In this document: piece after piece, positions 9,679 through 19,227 of the stretch
Layout: each line of letters starts with the position of its first letter
Numbering within the stretch: position 1 is the stretch's first letter
Assembly: GCA_003116975.1 (NCBI GenBank)
Contig: BGKB01000077.1
Span: forward strand, 383,687-447,686
Direction: 5' to 3'
Length of the DNA: 64,000 nt
Source of the DNA: Aurantiochytrium sp. KH105
Taxonomy: Eukaryota > Sar > Bigyra > Thraustochytrida > Thraustochytriidae
Notes under the pieces: generated by a model
Told to the model about the DNA's origin: nothing
The model's input: only the letters and a program-made list of their open reading frames with translations
Database searches by the model: none
Position numbers and translations under genes: made by a program

Positions 9679-10140
9679 TCTTGGGGCTTTGGGGGCTCCT
9701 TTCCTCGACTTGGGTCTGCCAGCGGCGCCCAAAGAGGCTCTGCTTCAGATCTTTTTTCTTTGGGACCCGTCCGTTCACAAACAAACGACGCCGCAGCAGC
9801 GACTACGCTCTTGAACGTCCTGGACGGAGTTCGACATCATGTGCGCGCAAAAGACTAGCAAATGCTGGCATGAGCGTGAGCTTGCTTGTTCAGATTATCT
9901 GAAAGCAGAGGGGAAAAGATCCAAATTTTTGTCAGACTTGATGCTGCATCGTTGTCGAGCTTCAAGAAAAAAATGTCATCTCTTAAGCCTTTCGCGCGGA
10001 GAGTGAAAAGCGAAAATGACGCGAGTGTAACGGAGAAGATTTACAAAGGATTAAAAAAACTAAAGGTTGTCGAGCAAAAAGCTTACAGCGAAACGACTGG
10101 GCAAACAGGCTCGGCATGACGGCATTGTCCATTCGCCAAC
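9679..10140. other. Spacer upstream of the EF-hand/CorA gene
   Basis: 462 bp between the CorA start and the end of the TTL-like gene, both on the minus strand. It should hold the CorA promoter and leader. The minus-strand frame upstream of 9678 reaches a TGA near 9745, so no further in-frame ATG exists unless there is an undetected 5' exon. Nothing else is recognised. Confidence 0.5.
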
Positions 10141-11433
10141 TCACGCTGCTGACGGTTGCTGTTGCTCCTGGTTTTGCTGTGGCTGCGCAGGGCGATTCCC
10201 TGGACCCTTGAGAGCTCGACGTTGATATACTTTCCACGAAAGCGCATTGAAGCCGCGACGCTCGGCGTCTTGCGGCAAAAAGGCAGAACGCGGCTCGCAC
10301 ACTTGCAGCCAGGACTGTCCCTTGCTTGTCTCGGTCCCTGAGGGCGCCGATGGTGACTGGGTTTGCCCAGAAAGCGCCGGAAGGACAAAGGTGTCGAGCA
10401 AGGTCGAAAAGAGAGCGTTTGTAAAGGCGTACTGATCTGCTGGTACATGGCTGTCATAATTTCCAATTCCCGGTGGGACGTTGCACTCCAAAAGACGGGG
10501 CGCGCCCGACGTTTCAAACATGAGATCAGCACCAATAAGACAAAAGTCGCTGGCAGCCTGCTGATGCTCCATGAATGGGCGGGCTGCCATAAATACATTT
10601 GCAAAGAGTGTACATACAGCCTCGAGACGATTCGAACCAAAAAATTCCTCAAGGGCAATAATTGGACAACCGTGAAAGAGGTCGGCGTCGCTGTGATTTT
10701 TGGAGACGTTAGAAAGGTGCACTTGCGGGTCTGCTACATGGTCAGGCTCCAGCGTATAAGGTTTGTTGGCAACGTGCGCAAGCGCGTGCGAGTGCAAAAA
10801 AGCAGCGCCGTCAGCACGAAGCACGAGGAACAAGCGACAGTGATATTTAAATTTGCCGTTCCAGAGCTCAGGCTCCTCAATGTACTTTTGTAGCACGAAT
10901 GAGGGCGGCACGCGACCAGCTGTCGCGGTTTGCAGCTCCGAGGTGAGGCTCGCAATAACATCGCGCCAATTATGGCTCATTACAACGAAGAGGCCGTCGC
11001 CACAATTGGCTCGGGCGTCTTTGACGATCCAGGTGCCGGCTTCTGCTTTGCCGTTTTTGTCCGCAAAGACTGCAGCGCAAACGCGTGCAAGTTGCGCAAT
11101 GCTTTCGCACGCATAGCTTTCAAGATTCGCATTTTTGCATTGGTCACGTTGCGTAAGGAGGGCGAACTTGAACTTGTCCTCTAGCACCTCAACACCGGAG
11201 ACGCCGTTTCCCCCTCGTACGCGTGCGCTGCGAAAGACGGCTAGCTCCGTTTCGTTGAGCGTATGAACCCACGCAAAGTCTGCGCGTGTCCCAGCGGGCG
11301 CGGGTGAAAAGCGCTCGTCCGCGGCGATGACCTCGGCCAGCCAGCTTGACTCGTGCCGTGGGCAAAAGTACGTCCAGCGCTCGGACCGCGCAGCTGAGAG
11401 CGGCGGCTCGGGTGCCTCCGTCGGTGATGACAT
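10141..11433 (-). CDS. Tubulin-tyrosine-ligase-like (ATP-grasp) protein
   Basis: 430 residues from the ATG at 11433 (MSSPTEAPEPP). The pattern fits the TTL family of ATP-grasp amino-acid ligases: an ATP-binding lysine region TWIVKDARANCGDGLFVV, the segment FVLQKYIEEPELWNGKFKYHCRL (quoted here only for its FK.. R core), a short HLSNVSKN motif, and the metal/ATP-binding end FCLIGADLMFE ... PRLLECNVPPG. In TTL and TTLL enzymes these residues bind Mg-ATP, and the enzymes add Tyr, Glu or Gly to tubulin tails. The actual substrate here is unknown, and the distance from classical TTLLs is considerable. The C-terminus is Gln/Pro-rich. The frame remains open upstream to 11943, including a hydrophobic stretch, but that part would overlap the neighbouring gene's end, so I prefer 11433. 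Confidence 0.75.
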   Translation of the reverse strand: MSSPTEAPEPPLSAARSERWTYFCPRHESSWLAEVIAADERFSPAPAGTRADFAWVHTLNETELAVFRSARVRGGNGVSGVEVLEDKFKFALLTQRDQCKNANLESYACESIAQLARVCAAVFADKNGKAEAGTWIVKDARANCGDGLFVVMSHNWRDVIASLTSELQTATAGRVPPSFVLQKYIEEPELWNGKFKYHCRLFLVLRADGAAFLHSHALAHVANKPYTLEPDHVADPQVHLSNVSKNHSDADLFHGCPIIALEEFFGSNRLEAVCTLFANVFMAARPFMEHQQAASDFCLIGADLMFETSGAPRLLECNVPPGIGNYDSHVPADQYAFTNALFSTLLDTFVLPALSGQTQSPSAPSGTETSKGQSWLQVCEPRSAFLPQDAERRGFNALSWKVYQRRALKGPGNRPAQPQQNQEQQQPSAA

Positions 11434-11641
11434 CGCTTGCGAGTGTGCTAGCGCTCGCGCGCTGTGCTGCTCAAGCGTTGCTTCACGGCAAAATAACTTT
11501 GCAAACCGAAAAGCAAAAGCGAGCAAAACGACGGAGGAGCTAAAGCGGAATGAAAAGAAAAGAAAAGAAAGAAGCATAACGTTCCATGTTGTTGTAAAGA
11601 GGAAAGAAGAGGGGGTCTTATTTTTATTGTTGTTCTTGTAG

Positions 11642-12679
11642 TTAGAGCTCAACTTCGGCGAGGGGGATCTTCTCGCCCTCGTATGGCACAATGGCATCGT
11701 TGATGTTGCGTACGCGCCATTGAAAGTCTTGGGCGTCCGGATCAGAAGAGTCCGACTTCCAGTCGGTTTCCAAGACCCAAAATTGGCGAGCTTTGCGTGG
11801 ATCGTTGGATATGTTTTCCGCCGTATCGAGCATCTCCAAAGACAGAGTCTCCTCGCTCTCAATAGCAAAGGCTGCGCACACGCGGCGAGGGGGCTTACCC
11901 AGCAAGCTTTTCCCCGCTGTGAGACGAAGCTCTGGGCCGACAAAGCCGCTCAGCAGGTGATACTTGATCTCGTCCAGGTCATAACGAAAAAAGAATTTGT
12001 CTGCGCGGTCGACTGTACCTTCCTCGATCCACACGTTGAGCAAGTCGACCTTGACAGTGTCCCGTTTGACCTCGACCTTGGGCTGTACCTGACTGATGAG
12101 GTATGACAGCGAGATGGTTTGCAAGAGCTTACCAAGCGTCGGCGTTGTCACATCAAGCGCGGCCCAGTCCGTTTGAGGGATTTCACTAAACTTGGCTGCC
12201 ATGAAAAGGTAAGCTTCCTTTGCGCCTGCGCAGAGCTGCTCCCTGCCACCCGTAATTTCGAGAAGGTGCTCCGTAGTCGTCGACTCAGGGTACGCCTCTG
12301 ATCGGATCCTTGTGTGCAAATTTTTCTCGTGATCAGGTGCCACTTCTGCCTCGACCTGCTCTGGGGTCAGCAGGCCCCAGGGCAAGAGCAGCGGGCCGTT
12401 CAGAACGCTTGACGCCAACGCTGCTTTGGATTCTGGGAACACCTCTGCAAGCACAGAGGTTTCTCCAACATTGCTTGGCTGGAGTTTCCACAGAGATCCC
12501 ACCGAATTTCCTTGCCGATACGTTGCGCTGTGGAAGCCAGGAAGCCACGACGGGACAGAGATCTTCTCCGAGTCCTTTTCTGGGCCGCCTGTCGACAGTC
12601 CTCGTAGCTGAGGCCTTTGTGGTCCTCGCACGCGCACGCGACGTGCAAGCGCCTGCGTTGGCCTCAGCAGACCCAGCAT
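11642..12679 (-). CDS. Predicted mitochondrial protein, possibly Tim44/mL45-like
   Basis: 345 residues from the ATG at 12679. The N-terminus MLGLLRPTQALARRVRVRG has many Arg and no acidic residues, followed by LRGLST, which fits a mitochondrial presequence. The rest is soluble, with a helical segment (EQLCAGAKEAYLFMAAKF) and an alpha/beta C-terminus. That C-terminus ends in a strand pattern QFWVLETDW ... FQWRVRNIND, which recalls the end of the Tim44-like fold also found in mitoribosomal mL45. I am not certain of this family. The open frame extends to 12868, but those extra 63 residues are low-complexity Arg/Gly/Pro and less likely to be translated. It lies head-to-tail with the TTL-like gene (208 bp apart) and divergent from the SulP gene. 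Confidence 0.55.
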   Translation of the reverse strand: MLGLLRPTQALARRVRVRGPQRPQLRGLSTGGPEKDSEKISVPSWLPGFHSATYRQGNSVGSLWKLQPSNVGETSVLAEVFPESKAALASSVLNGPLLLPWGLLTPEQVEAEVAPDHEKNLHTRIRSEAYPESTTTEHLLEITGGREQLCAGAKEAYLFMAAKFSEIPQTDWAALDVTTPTLGKLLQTISLSYLISQVQPKVEVKRDTVKVDLLNVWIEEGTVDRADKFFFRYDLDEIKYHLLSGFVGPELRLTAGKSLLGKPPRRVCAAFAIESEETLSLEMLDTAENISNDPRKARQFWVLETDWKSDSSDPDAQDFQWRVRNINDAIVPYEGEKIPLAEVEL

Positions 12680-13771
12680 CTCGATTTCTTTTTTCTTTCG
12701 AGCTCCCTGCCCGCCGTCACCACCGCCACCGCGGAACGAACAGAGGAACGAGCAGCCCGTCCTCGGCGAGCCTCTGCGCGGGTCTCCTCGCGGCCGTGCG
12801 CCCGCCGCAGCCGGCTCCTTGCGCCGGTCTGGTCCGGTCGCGAGCGTTGGTTGGCGTGAGGATGTCAATCGCGCTCTGCAGCTTTTAGCGCAGCTCAGCG
12901 CAGCTCGTCATCTATCAAGTTCGCGGCTTCCGTCTGTTATCATCATGATGTGGACGCTCGAACGCGGAGGTTGGCCTGGACCTTAGACTCAGTTGGGGGC
13001 AACAAATGCAAAGAGGATAGCGAGCGATGCAGGCAGTAGTGCCGTAGGTTTTGATATCGTAGATTGACAAAGACATCGACTCATGCCAAGACTTGGATTC
13101 ATCGACTTTCACGTCTCGCCGCGTCGCCAAGCTTTCCAGTCCCGCCGTCCAACGACGATAACCTGGCGACACGCAAACACATACACACACAAACAAGTTG
13201 CGGGCCCAGCTGTGCAGACTACGCGCAGACGCAAAAGACGACATGACGTCCCTATTCACCCACTCACTCACTCGGACCGACAGCCAGATCGAATGTGGCA
13301 CCCAAAACAGAATGAAATGAGAAACAATCACGGTGGGACGGAGTCGATCCGTCCTGCGCAACGCGTTTCCCCGTCCCAGGCCTAACCTGAATTTATAGAT
13401 AAAAGATTTCATCGTCCATGCCATCTTCAACAGCTTCGAAAGCTCGAGTCGGGTGGCGCCAGGAACGGCCAGACCCAGAGCGCAGCAGATCGGAGCGGCG
13501 CAGCGCAGCGCAGCGGGCGGAGCAGCAGACCCGCTCGCACGCGATCCCCCCGGCAGTGCTGGCCGCGCCGCAGCCCCGGCCACGTCCCAACGAGCGGTCG
13601 GCCGTCGAGGCTGTGAAGCGACGTGCATACCGCCTTGGCTGCGCGCAAGCCGCTGCCGCAGGGCGAAGCGGAGCACGGCAGAAAGGCGCAGCAAAGAACA
13701 CGCTATCTTCTGCCCAAGGCCGCCGTGCCGCGTGCGTGCGTGCGGACCTTTGAGCGCCCTCGCAAGGCAAA
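12680..13771. other. Divergent promoter region between the mitochondrial-type gene and the SulP gene
   Basis: 1.1 kb. A 322-codon minus-strand open frame (12915-13883) crosses it, but it runs into the SulP coding start and has poor composition, so I do not annotate it. A GCGCAGC repeat patch lies at 13497-13515. No other gene is recognised. Confidence 0.45.
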
Positions 13772-16700
13772 ATGGGTGCGGAGAGCCCGTCCGTGGCGAC
13801 CGGCGGCCAGCGACCCGTCCGAAACCACCGGCGCGAACGGTCTGTGAGCGGGTCCGAGCTCGAGGTGCTCGTGTCGCGCGCACAAGCTGCGCAGCAAGGA
13901 CTCGGCGGCGGCGACGCCGCGCCCTCGCCGCGCCTGAATCGTCTCCCCGAGAGCCGTGACGGCGAAGATGAAGGGGGTCCTCTCACGGCGCAGTTTTACA
14001 CGGGCCGCCATGCGGGTGGCAGTGGCGAGCGAAGCGCCTTTGAGGAGGGTCGCGCGCGGTCCATGTCTGCGAACTTGACTTCGGCAAGCCGACTTGCGCG
14101 ATTCGGATCCTCGCATGGCGACATGGCCGCGCTCGTGATGCGTATGCGCGGGTCTGATCTTCAGTTGCGGTCTCCAAGCTTTCGCGCCGGCGTTTCGAGC
14201 GGCGGAGGCGCAAGTCTCATCTCGCCCGCGAGCCCCAAATCCCCACCCTCGATCCCAAGCATCGGAGGCCAAATGTCCACGTACGGATCGACCGCGCAGG
14301 ATGATGCGGAAAGCGGCACATGGGGAGGTTCCTCGACCGACATGCTCAATGCACAGACCCCGCTACTGCCCGCGAACGCTGCTGACTTTGCACAAAAAGA
14401 GGGGCCAACCGTGCAAAAGGTCATCGAGAGCCTAATCTATGGCGTTGTGAACTCGATTCTCACAATTCCTTGCATGTATGGTTATGCGGCGATCATCTTC
14501 CGGCACCCGGCCTTCAAGGACGATATTGCAGCCTTGTCCAAGCTTGTGCTGCTCTCGTCCATGGTCCATCAGTGCATTTTCACTGGCGTGAGTTCACTGT
14601 CCTTTTCCATTGGCCAAGTGCAGGACGCTGGTCTGCTGTTTCTTTCGACCATGGCAACTGCGATTGCAAAATCGGCCTCCAGTCGCGAGGCCATTATTCC
14701 TACAACGCTCATCGCTCTCTCGCTGGCCACAACGCTTCTCGGCGTCGTTGTCTTTGCGCTGGGCCGGCTCAAGCTGGCCAAACTCGTCGCATACCTTCCC
14801 ATGCCTGTGGTGGGAGGCTATCTTGCGTTCATTGGTCTCTTTTGTATGCTTGCTGGGATTGGTCTGAGTATTGGCGAAGATGTCTCGCACGTGTCTGACG
14901 TTACCAAAGTAGATAACCTGCGCGCCCTAAAACTCTTGACACCTGCGCTTCTCGGCGGTCTCCTTTTGGCTGTAGCGGCTCGCAAAGCCAAGCACTGGTT
15001 TACTCTTCCTCTTTGCATCGTGGCCATGCCCCTTGCATTTTATGCGCTCATGTTTGCAAGCGGAATGTCGCTTGCAGACGCCCAGGCCGCGGGGTGGCTC
15101 TCCAAGCCGGACCCTGCTTCCGAAGTGGGCCCCTTTTGGACGGTTTGGGAGCTCTTTGACTTTGCCCTCATTGACTGGGCCCGCGTTCCCGAGCAAGCGG
15201 TGGCCTGGATCAGCATGGTCTTTGTCGTCAGCTTCTCCTCGTGCCTCGACGTTGTGGCCATCGAGTACGACCTCGGCGCCCCGCTCAACATTGATCACGA
15301 GCTTTGCACCGTCGGCATCAGTAACATGATCAGCGGCATCGCAGGTGGATACACGGGCTCGTACATTTTCAGTCAGACGATCTTCACCTTTCGCACCGGC
15401 ACCAACTCACGACTTGTGGGCATCGTGGTCATCATTTCGGAGGCGGCGCTTTTCATGGCCCCGATCAATGTCATGGAAATCGTGCCACTCTTCTTCTTCG
15501 CGTCCACGCTCATCTTTATCGCCTTTGACCTCATGATGGAGTGGCTCATTGAAGTCTTTCCCAAAATCTCGATCCGCGAGTATGCTGTTCTCCTCTCGAC
15601 GTTTCTTGTCATTTCGGCCACGAGTGATCTCATTTTGGGTATTGCCATCGGCATTGGCCTTTCCATTGTCAACTTTATCATTGCGTACTCTTCCGTGACG
15701 CATATCCAGCGTACCTACCGCGTACGATCGAATGTGGTCCGCGACTTTGAGAGTCGTCGCAAGCTCAAACAACTTTCACCGTGCGTGGCGCGCCTCGACT
15801 TGCACGGATACCTGTTCTTTGGCAGTTCAATGCAGGTCGTCAAAAAGTTGCAAATCCTCATTGATGAAAAGACTGCCGGGGCCCACGGGCATGCGGCGGC
15901 GGACGACGGGGAGGGCGGAACGCGTAACTCTCTCGAGCACGATACAGACGGGGAGCACGATCACGGTCCGGACGCAAGCGCGTTGGACTTCGTGACGAGT
16001 CTCGTACGTCGATTCAACCCGTTTGCCTCTGGGAGCACAAGCGGGCCGCATACGCCCGAATGGGCCGCCGTGGCCACAGGCTCTCACAGAGACGAGGCGC
16101 CCGTGAGCTTGGAGGCTCTCAATACGCCTGCACCAGGTCACATTACGCGTCAGCTCTCGCGCCAAACGTCCATTTCGGCTGACCCCGAGATTGAGTCGGG
16201 CAGCCAACTTCGATTCCTCGTGCTTGATTTTACGCGCGTGACTGGAATGGACGCAACCGCAGTTTCGACGGGTATGATGCGCGTCAAGCAAGTGGCTGTG
16301 ACGCATGGCCTGCGTATTGTCTTTACGAGCATGCGACCTGAATTTGAGCGTCTGCTCGTAGCGAATCACATTGTCATTCCCGATGACCACAGTTGTGAAT
16401 GCGTTGTGTATCACGAGCTGAACGATGCTCTGGCGTGGATCGAGGACGAGCTCCTCGAGGACGAAACTCTCCAGAGCTTGACAAAGTCCCCACGGACGCC
16501 GTCAACGAAGCGGGAGCTCCCCACGATGCCCAATATCCCTTATGCGTTTGAGTGGGACGGACACACACGCAACAAGATTGTCTCCTCGTTGCAGTCAATG
16601 CAAGATCCGTCGTGCACGATTTGGCTACGTCGCATCCTCGTCGACTTTTTCGGCTTTGACGCAAACTTTGAATTTGGCCTCGACGACGCTGATTTGGGCG

Positions 16701-17167
16701 AGTACACGGAGCTGACACAGTACTTTGGGCTGATGCGCCTGCGCGCAGGCGAGTACGTCTTTCGATCGGGAGACTTGGCCGATGCTATTTATATTGTCCT
16801 GGTCGGCGAGGTCTGCAGCTTTGTCCCACGAGAGCAGATCTTGGAGCGTCTTGTGAACAAGCATGACCACTACTGGCGAAGCCAGTTCAAGCCGGAGCCG
16901 CGTATGACTTATATTCAGGGCGGTAAGCTGCTGCAGCGTGCGCAGTACGGCTGCATTTTCGGCGACATCCACTTTACGCTCAACGAGCGTCGCCAATTTT
17001 CCGCCGTGGCTACCGAGGAAGCTGCAATCTTTGTGTTACGTCGTCAGCGCCTCATGGAGCTCGAGTCGCGCAACCCCAAACTCGCAGTCGGTCTCTATCG
17101 CTGCCTCACAAAGTACCTCTCGCTCACCGTGTCTGACTTGCAATCCTACAAGCGCTACACGGCGTAA
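13772..17167 (+). CDS. SulP (SLC26-like) anion transporter with STAS and cyclic-nucleotide-binding domains
   Basis: 1131 residues, single exon, ATG in the context AAAATGG. Residues 1-205 are Ser/Gly/Arg-rich and cytosolic. Residues about 208-650 contain the SulP membrane core with many hydrophobic helices; the region around GGYTGSYIFSQTIFTFRTG resembles the conserved SulP NSSGVTRF-type segment. A STAS domain is split: its first strand is near 668 (CVARLDLHGYLFFGSS) and it resumes near 812 (LRFLVLDFTRVTGMDATAV), with a charged, His/Asp/Gly-rich insert of about 130 residues between. A cNMP-binding fold lies at about 982-1110 (GEYVFRSGDLADAIYIVLVGEV). SulP-STAS-cNMP architecture is known in fungi and protists. 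Members carry sulfate or other anions, often at vacuolar or plasma membranes. The exact substrate cannot be read from sequence, and the cNMP fold may not bind nucleotide. Confidence 0.9.
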   Translation: MGAESPSVATGGQRPVRNHRRERSVSGSELEVLVSRAQAAQQGLGGGDAAPSPRLNRLPESRDGEDEGGPLTAQFYTGRHAGGSGERSAFEEGRARSMSANLTSASRLARFGSSHGDMAALVMRMRGSDLQLRSPSFRAGVSSGGGASLISPASPKSPPSIPSIGGQMSTYGSTAQDDAESGTWGGSSTDMLNAQTPLLPANAADFAQKEGPTVQKVIESLIYGVVNSILTIPCMYGYAAIIFRHPAFKDDIAALSKLVLLSSMVHQCIFTGVSSLSFSIGQVQDAGLLFLSTMATAIAKSASSREAIIPTTLIALSLATTLLGVVVFALGRLKLAKLVAYLPMPVVGGYLAFIGLFCMLAGIGLSIGEDVSHVSDVTKVDNLRALKLLTPALLGGLLLAVAARKAKHWFTLPLCIVAMPLAFYALMFASGMSLADAQAAGWLSKPDPASEVGPFWTVWELFDFALIDWARVPEQAVAWISMVFVVSFSSCLDVVAIEYDLGAPLNIDHELCTVGISNMISGIAGGYTGSYIFSQTIFTFRTGTNSRLVGIVVIISEAALFMAPINVMEIVPLFFFASTLIFIAFDLMMEWLIEVFPKISIREYAVLLSTFLVISATSDLILGIAIGIGLSIVNFIIAYSSVTHIQRTYRVRSNVVRDFESRRKLKQLSPCVARLDLHGYLFFGSSMQVVKKLQILIDEKTAGAHGHAAADDGEGGTRNSLEHDTDGEHDHGPDASALDFVTSLVRRFNPFASGSTSGPHTPEWAAVATGSHRDEAPVSLEALNTPAPGHITRQLSRQTSISADPEIESGSQLRFLVLDFTRVTGMDATAVSTGMMRVKQVAVTHGLRIVFTSMRPEFERLLVANHIVIPDDHSCECVVYHELNDALAWIEDELLEDETLQSLTKSPRTPSTKRELPTMPNIPYAFEWDGHTRNKIVSSLQSMQDPSCTIWLRRILVDFFGFDANFEFGLDDADLGEYTELTQYFGLMRLRAGEYVFRSGDLADAIYIVLVGEVCSFVPREQILERLVNKHDHYWRSQFKPEPRMTYIQGGKLLQRAQYGCIFGDIHFTLNERRQFSAVATEEAAIFVLRRQRLMELESRNPKLAVGLYRCLTKYLSLTVSDLQSYKRYTA

Positions 17168-17406
17168 ACGGGTCTCGTGTCGTGTGTCGTGGAAAGCAAA
17201 AAAGCGAGAACGGGCTGCTGATAGAGAAGAAGAAGAAGAAGAAGAATGTAACTTTGGTTACTTCCAGTATAAATACAAACTCGATTACTTTTGAGCTTCT
17301 CGGAACGAAATCAGGTTTAACTTTGAATCGTTGGCCCAAGTTGCTGTTTTGACGATGCAGGCATGCATGCGTCGATTGTGGCTAGGCTAGGCTACTTACT
17401 TCTACG

Positions 17407-18372
17407 TTATGCTTGCGAAAGCAGATGTCCGTTCTCCGGATCCCCGGAACCGGATCGTTTCGGGTCGCTGTCGGCGCTTTCGTCAGAGTCCGACTCGCGG
17501 AGTCGCTGACTTGCGGATGCACGGCGAAGGCGTTCCGAGACAAGTACGCTGTATCGCGAAAAGCACTTGCGCTTTGCGACGGAGAAACCGTATGTGATGC
17601 AAAAGATGACAAAGGACACAATCGCCAGAACAATGACATATGCAATGGACAACACGTCGTTTGTGCGCAGAAACGGGTACGCCATGAAGCCGTAGGCAAC
17701 GTTGCCGCCGAGGTGCCAGCACAGATAGAGAGCTGGCCAAAAGACGGAGAGCGACCAGTGCGTAAAGTTGATGAGGTAGCCACTCAGGAAAAAGTCAATC
17801 GTCATGACCACAATGTTGCAGGCGTGCTCGGAGATGGACGTGAAGCCAAGGTACGGGCTCCATTCGGGCTCGGCATTGGGCGCAATAAAGGCCCAGACCA
17901 CAATGGCGACCAGGATCGACGTGCACCACTCGAGCTCGCCGAGCGTCTGGTGCACAATCCAGAGCATCTTGATGCCAATGTTTGGCTGTCTCTCTGCGCG
18001 CATGCCCTTGGTAACGGGCAAAGGGGCCTGCGAGGGCGCAAAGACCAGCACAAGAGAGACGGCTGTGGCCACAAGAAAGTAGAGCGTCAGGATGACCAGG
18101 TTCCACACGGTATAGTACTGGAGCTCCCAGACATCCCTGCTGTCGAACTCGTACCCGATGGTGACGAGGTAGAAGACGGCAATCGCCACGCGCCAGGCCA
18201 GGACCGTCTTTTTCCAGGTCATGTCCGGCGCGTACGCAAAGTAATCATTCCCGCGTCTGCCCATGATGATGATCCACGTGAAGCATACCACCACCACAAT
18301 CGGCGCAAAGATGACGCAGAACAGGAACCCGGGCGACCCGGTGCTCTGCTCGTTATCGCCCGCCACGCCCAT
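17407..18372 (-). CDS. Multipass membrane protein, rolling-stone/AIG1-like
   Basis: 321 residues with about seven hydrophobic segments: FLFCVIFAPIVVVVCFTW, then AWRVAIAVFYLVTIGY, YYTVWNLVILTLYFLVATA, ILVAIVVWAFIA, IVVMTIDFFLSGYLI, LSVFWPALYLCWHL and a last helix VLSIAYVIVLAIVSFVIF. A conserved-looking WR, a Y-T-x-W-N segment and internal His residues (WIVHQ, SEHACN, FTHWS) recall the rolling-stone and AIG1/FAR-17a membrane families. Some AIG1/ADTRP members are lipid (FAHFA) hydrolases with Thr/His catalytic residues. That comparison is tentative. The C-terminal 55 residues are charged, Ser/Asp-rich and cytosolic. It converges with the SulP gene (239 bp apart). Confidence 0.65.
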   Translation of the reverse strand: MGVAGDNEQSTGSPGFLFCVIFAPIVVVVCFTWIIIMGRRGNDYFAYAPDMTWKKTVLAWRVAIAVFYLVTIGYEFDSRDVWELQYYTVWNLVILTLYFLVATAVSLVLVFAPSQAPLPVTKGMRAERQPNIGIKMLWIVHQTLGELEWCTSILVAIVVWAFIAPNAEPEWSPYLGFTSISEHACNIVVMTIDFFLSGYLINFTHWSLSVFWPALYLCWHLGGNVAYGFMAYPFLRTNDVLSIAYVIVLAIVSFVIFCITYGFSVAKRKCFSRYSVLVSERLRRASASQRLRESDSDESADSDPKRSGSGDPENGHLLSQA

Positions 18373-19227
18373 CTTGCCTCGCTCCGCTCCGCCCAGCGCC
18401 TCGCTCCCGCGCAGAAGACCACCTCCTCGGGGCTTGCCTGCTCGCTCGCTCGCTCGCTCGCTCGCTTTGCGGTTTTGCTGCTCCCCTCGCGCCTCACTCC
18501 CGCCGCGGCACGCGCTGAGCCGCCGCGTAGAGCCTCACCTCAGTCAGTCAGTCCCGGCCGCGCGAGGCCCAGCCCCCTCGCCCCCCACGCAGCGCAGCAG
18601 CAGCAGCAGCAGCACGAGGCGGCGAGGCTCGAGAGCGAGACCGAGGGGACGAGACGTCGAGAGGAGAGGTCGAGACGAGACCTTGAAGCCGCGACGAGAT
18701 GAGATGAGATGGGATGAGATGGGTGAGATGGGATGAGATGAGATAAGATAAGAACTGCAGAGGACGAGACCTGGGACGAAGCGAAGCGGCAACGCGAGCG
18801 CGGAAGAGAGGCCGTGCAGATGAGGCCTGCGGCGCGAGAAAGCAGGTGTCGGGCAGGTGGAATGAAGATTGGACGACGAGGAGGAGGAGGAGAAGAGAGG
18901 CGCCATGGGTGCCGCGGCCGCGAGGCCTTGTTACGGCCGCGAGGCCTTGTTACGGCCGCTCGGAGACCTCGAGAGCAGCGAGACTGGCCTCTGAACCGGT
19001 CGGCGCTGACGCTGATGCTGAGGATGATGCCGATGCTGAGGATGAGGATGAACCCGTCAGCCTCATCTAGCGTTGGAGCCAGCAGCAAAAACGGACGGAT
19101 AGGAGGATACAGGGGTCCATCGGTCACCTTGAAGTCTGAATCGAAGCTAAGCCGCAAAAGTACACCAACTGCTCCGAGGCCTAGTCTTGTCTTGTCTTGT
19201 CTTGTCCTTGTCCAGTCTAGTCAAGGC
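18373..19227. other. Intergenic, repeat-rich region upstream of the membrane-protein gene
   Basis: 855 bp between the membrane-protein start and the esterase end. It contains a (GCTC)n run at 18441-18466, GATGAGAT/GATGGGAT units at 18698-18752, a direct repeat of GGCCGCGAGGCCTTGTTAC at about 18918-18957, GATGCTGAG units at 19010-19050 and (CTTGT)n at 19187-19212. No coding region is supported. Confidence 0.6.
18698..18752. repeat. GATGAGAT/GATGGGAT tandem repeat
   Basis: Degenerate purine-rich 5-10 bp units (GATGA, GATGG, GATAA) in noncoding DNA upstream of the membrane-protein gene. Confidence 0.75.

Noticed and set aside
9679..9732. Upstream start of the CorA frame at 9732
   Set aside because: That codon is TTG, and the first ATG in frame is at 9678.
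11434..11943. Extended N-terminus of the TTL-like protein with a hydrophobic stretch
   Set aside because: It would overlap the neighbouring gene's coding end and lies in its 3' region; the ATG at 11433 gives a complete family-like protein.
12915..13883. 322-codon minus-strand open frame
   Set aside because: It overlaps the well-supported SulP start on the opposite strand, has Arg/Pro-rich composition and shows no family pattern. High GC leaves few stops.
17413..18702. 429-codon plus-strand open frame
   Set aside because: It is antisense to the multipass membrane gene, whose hydrophobic pattern is the convincing reading.
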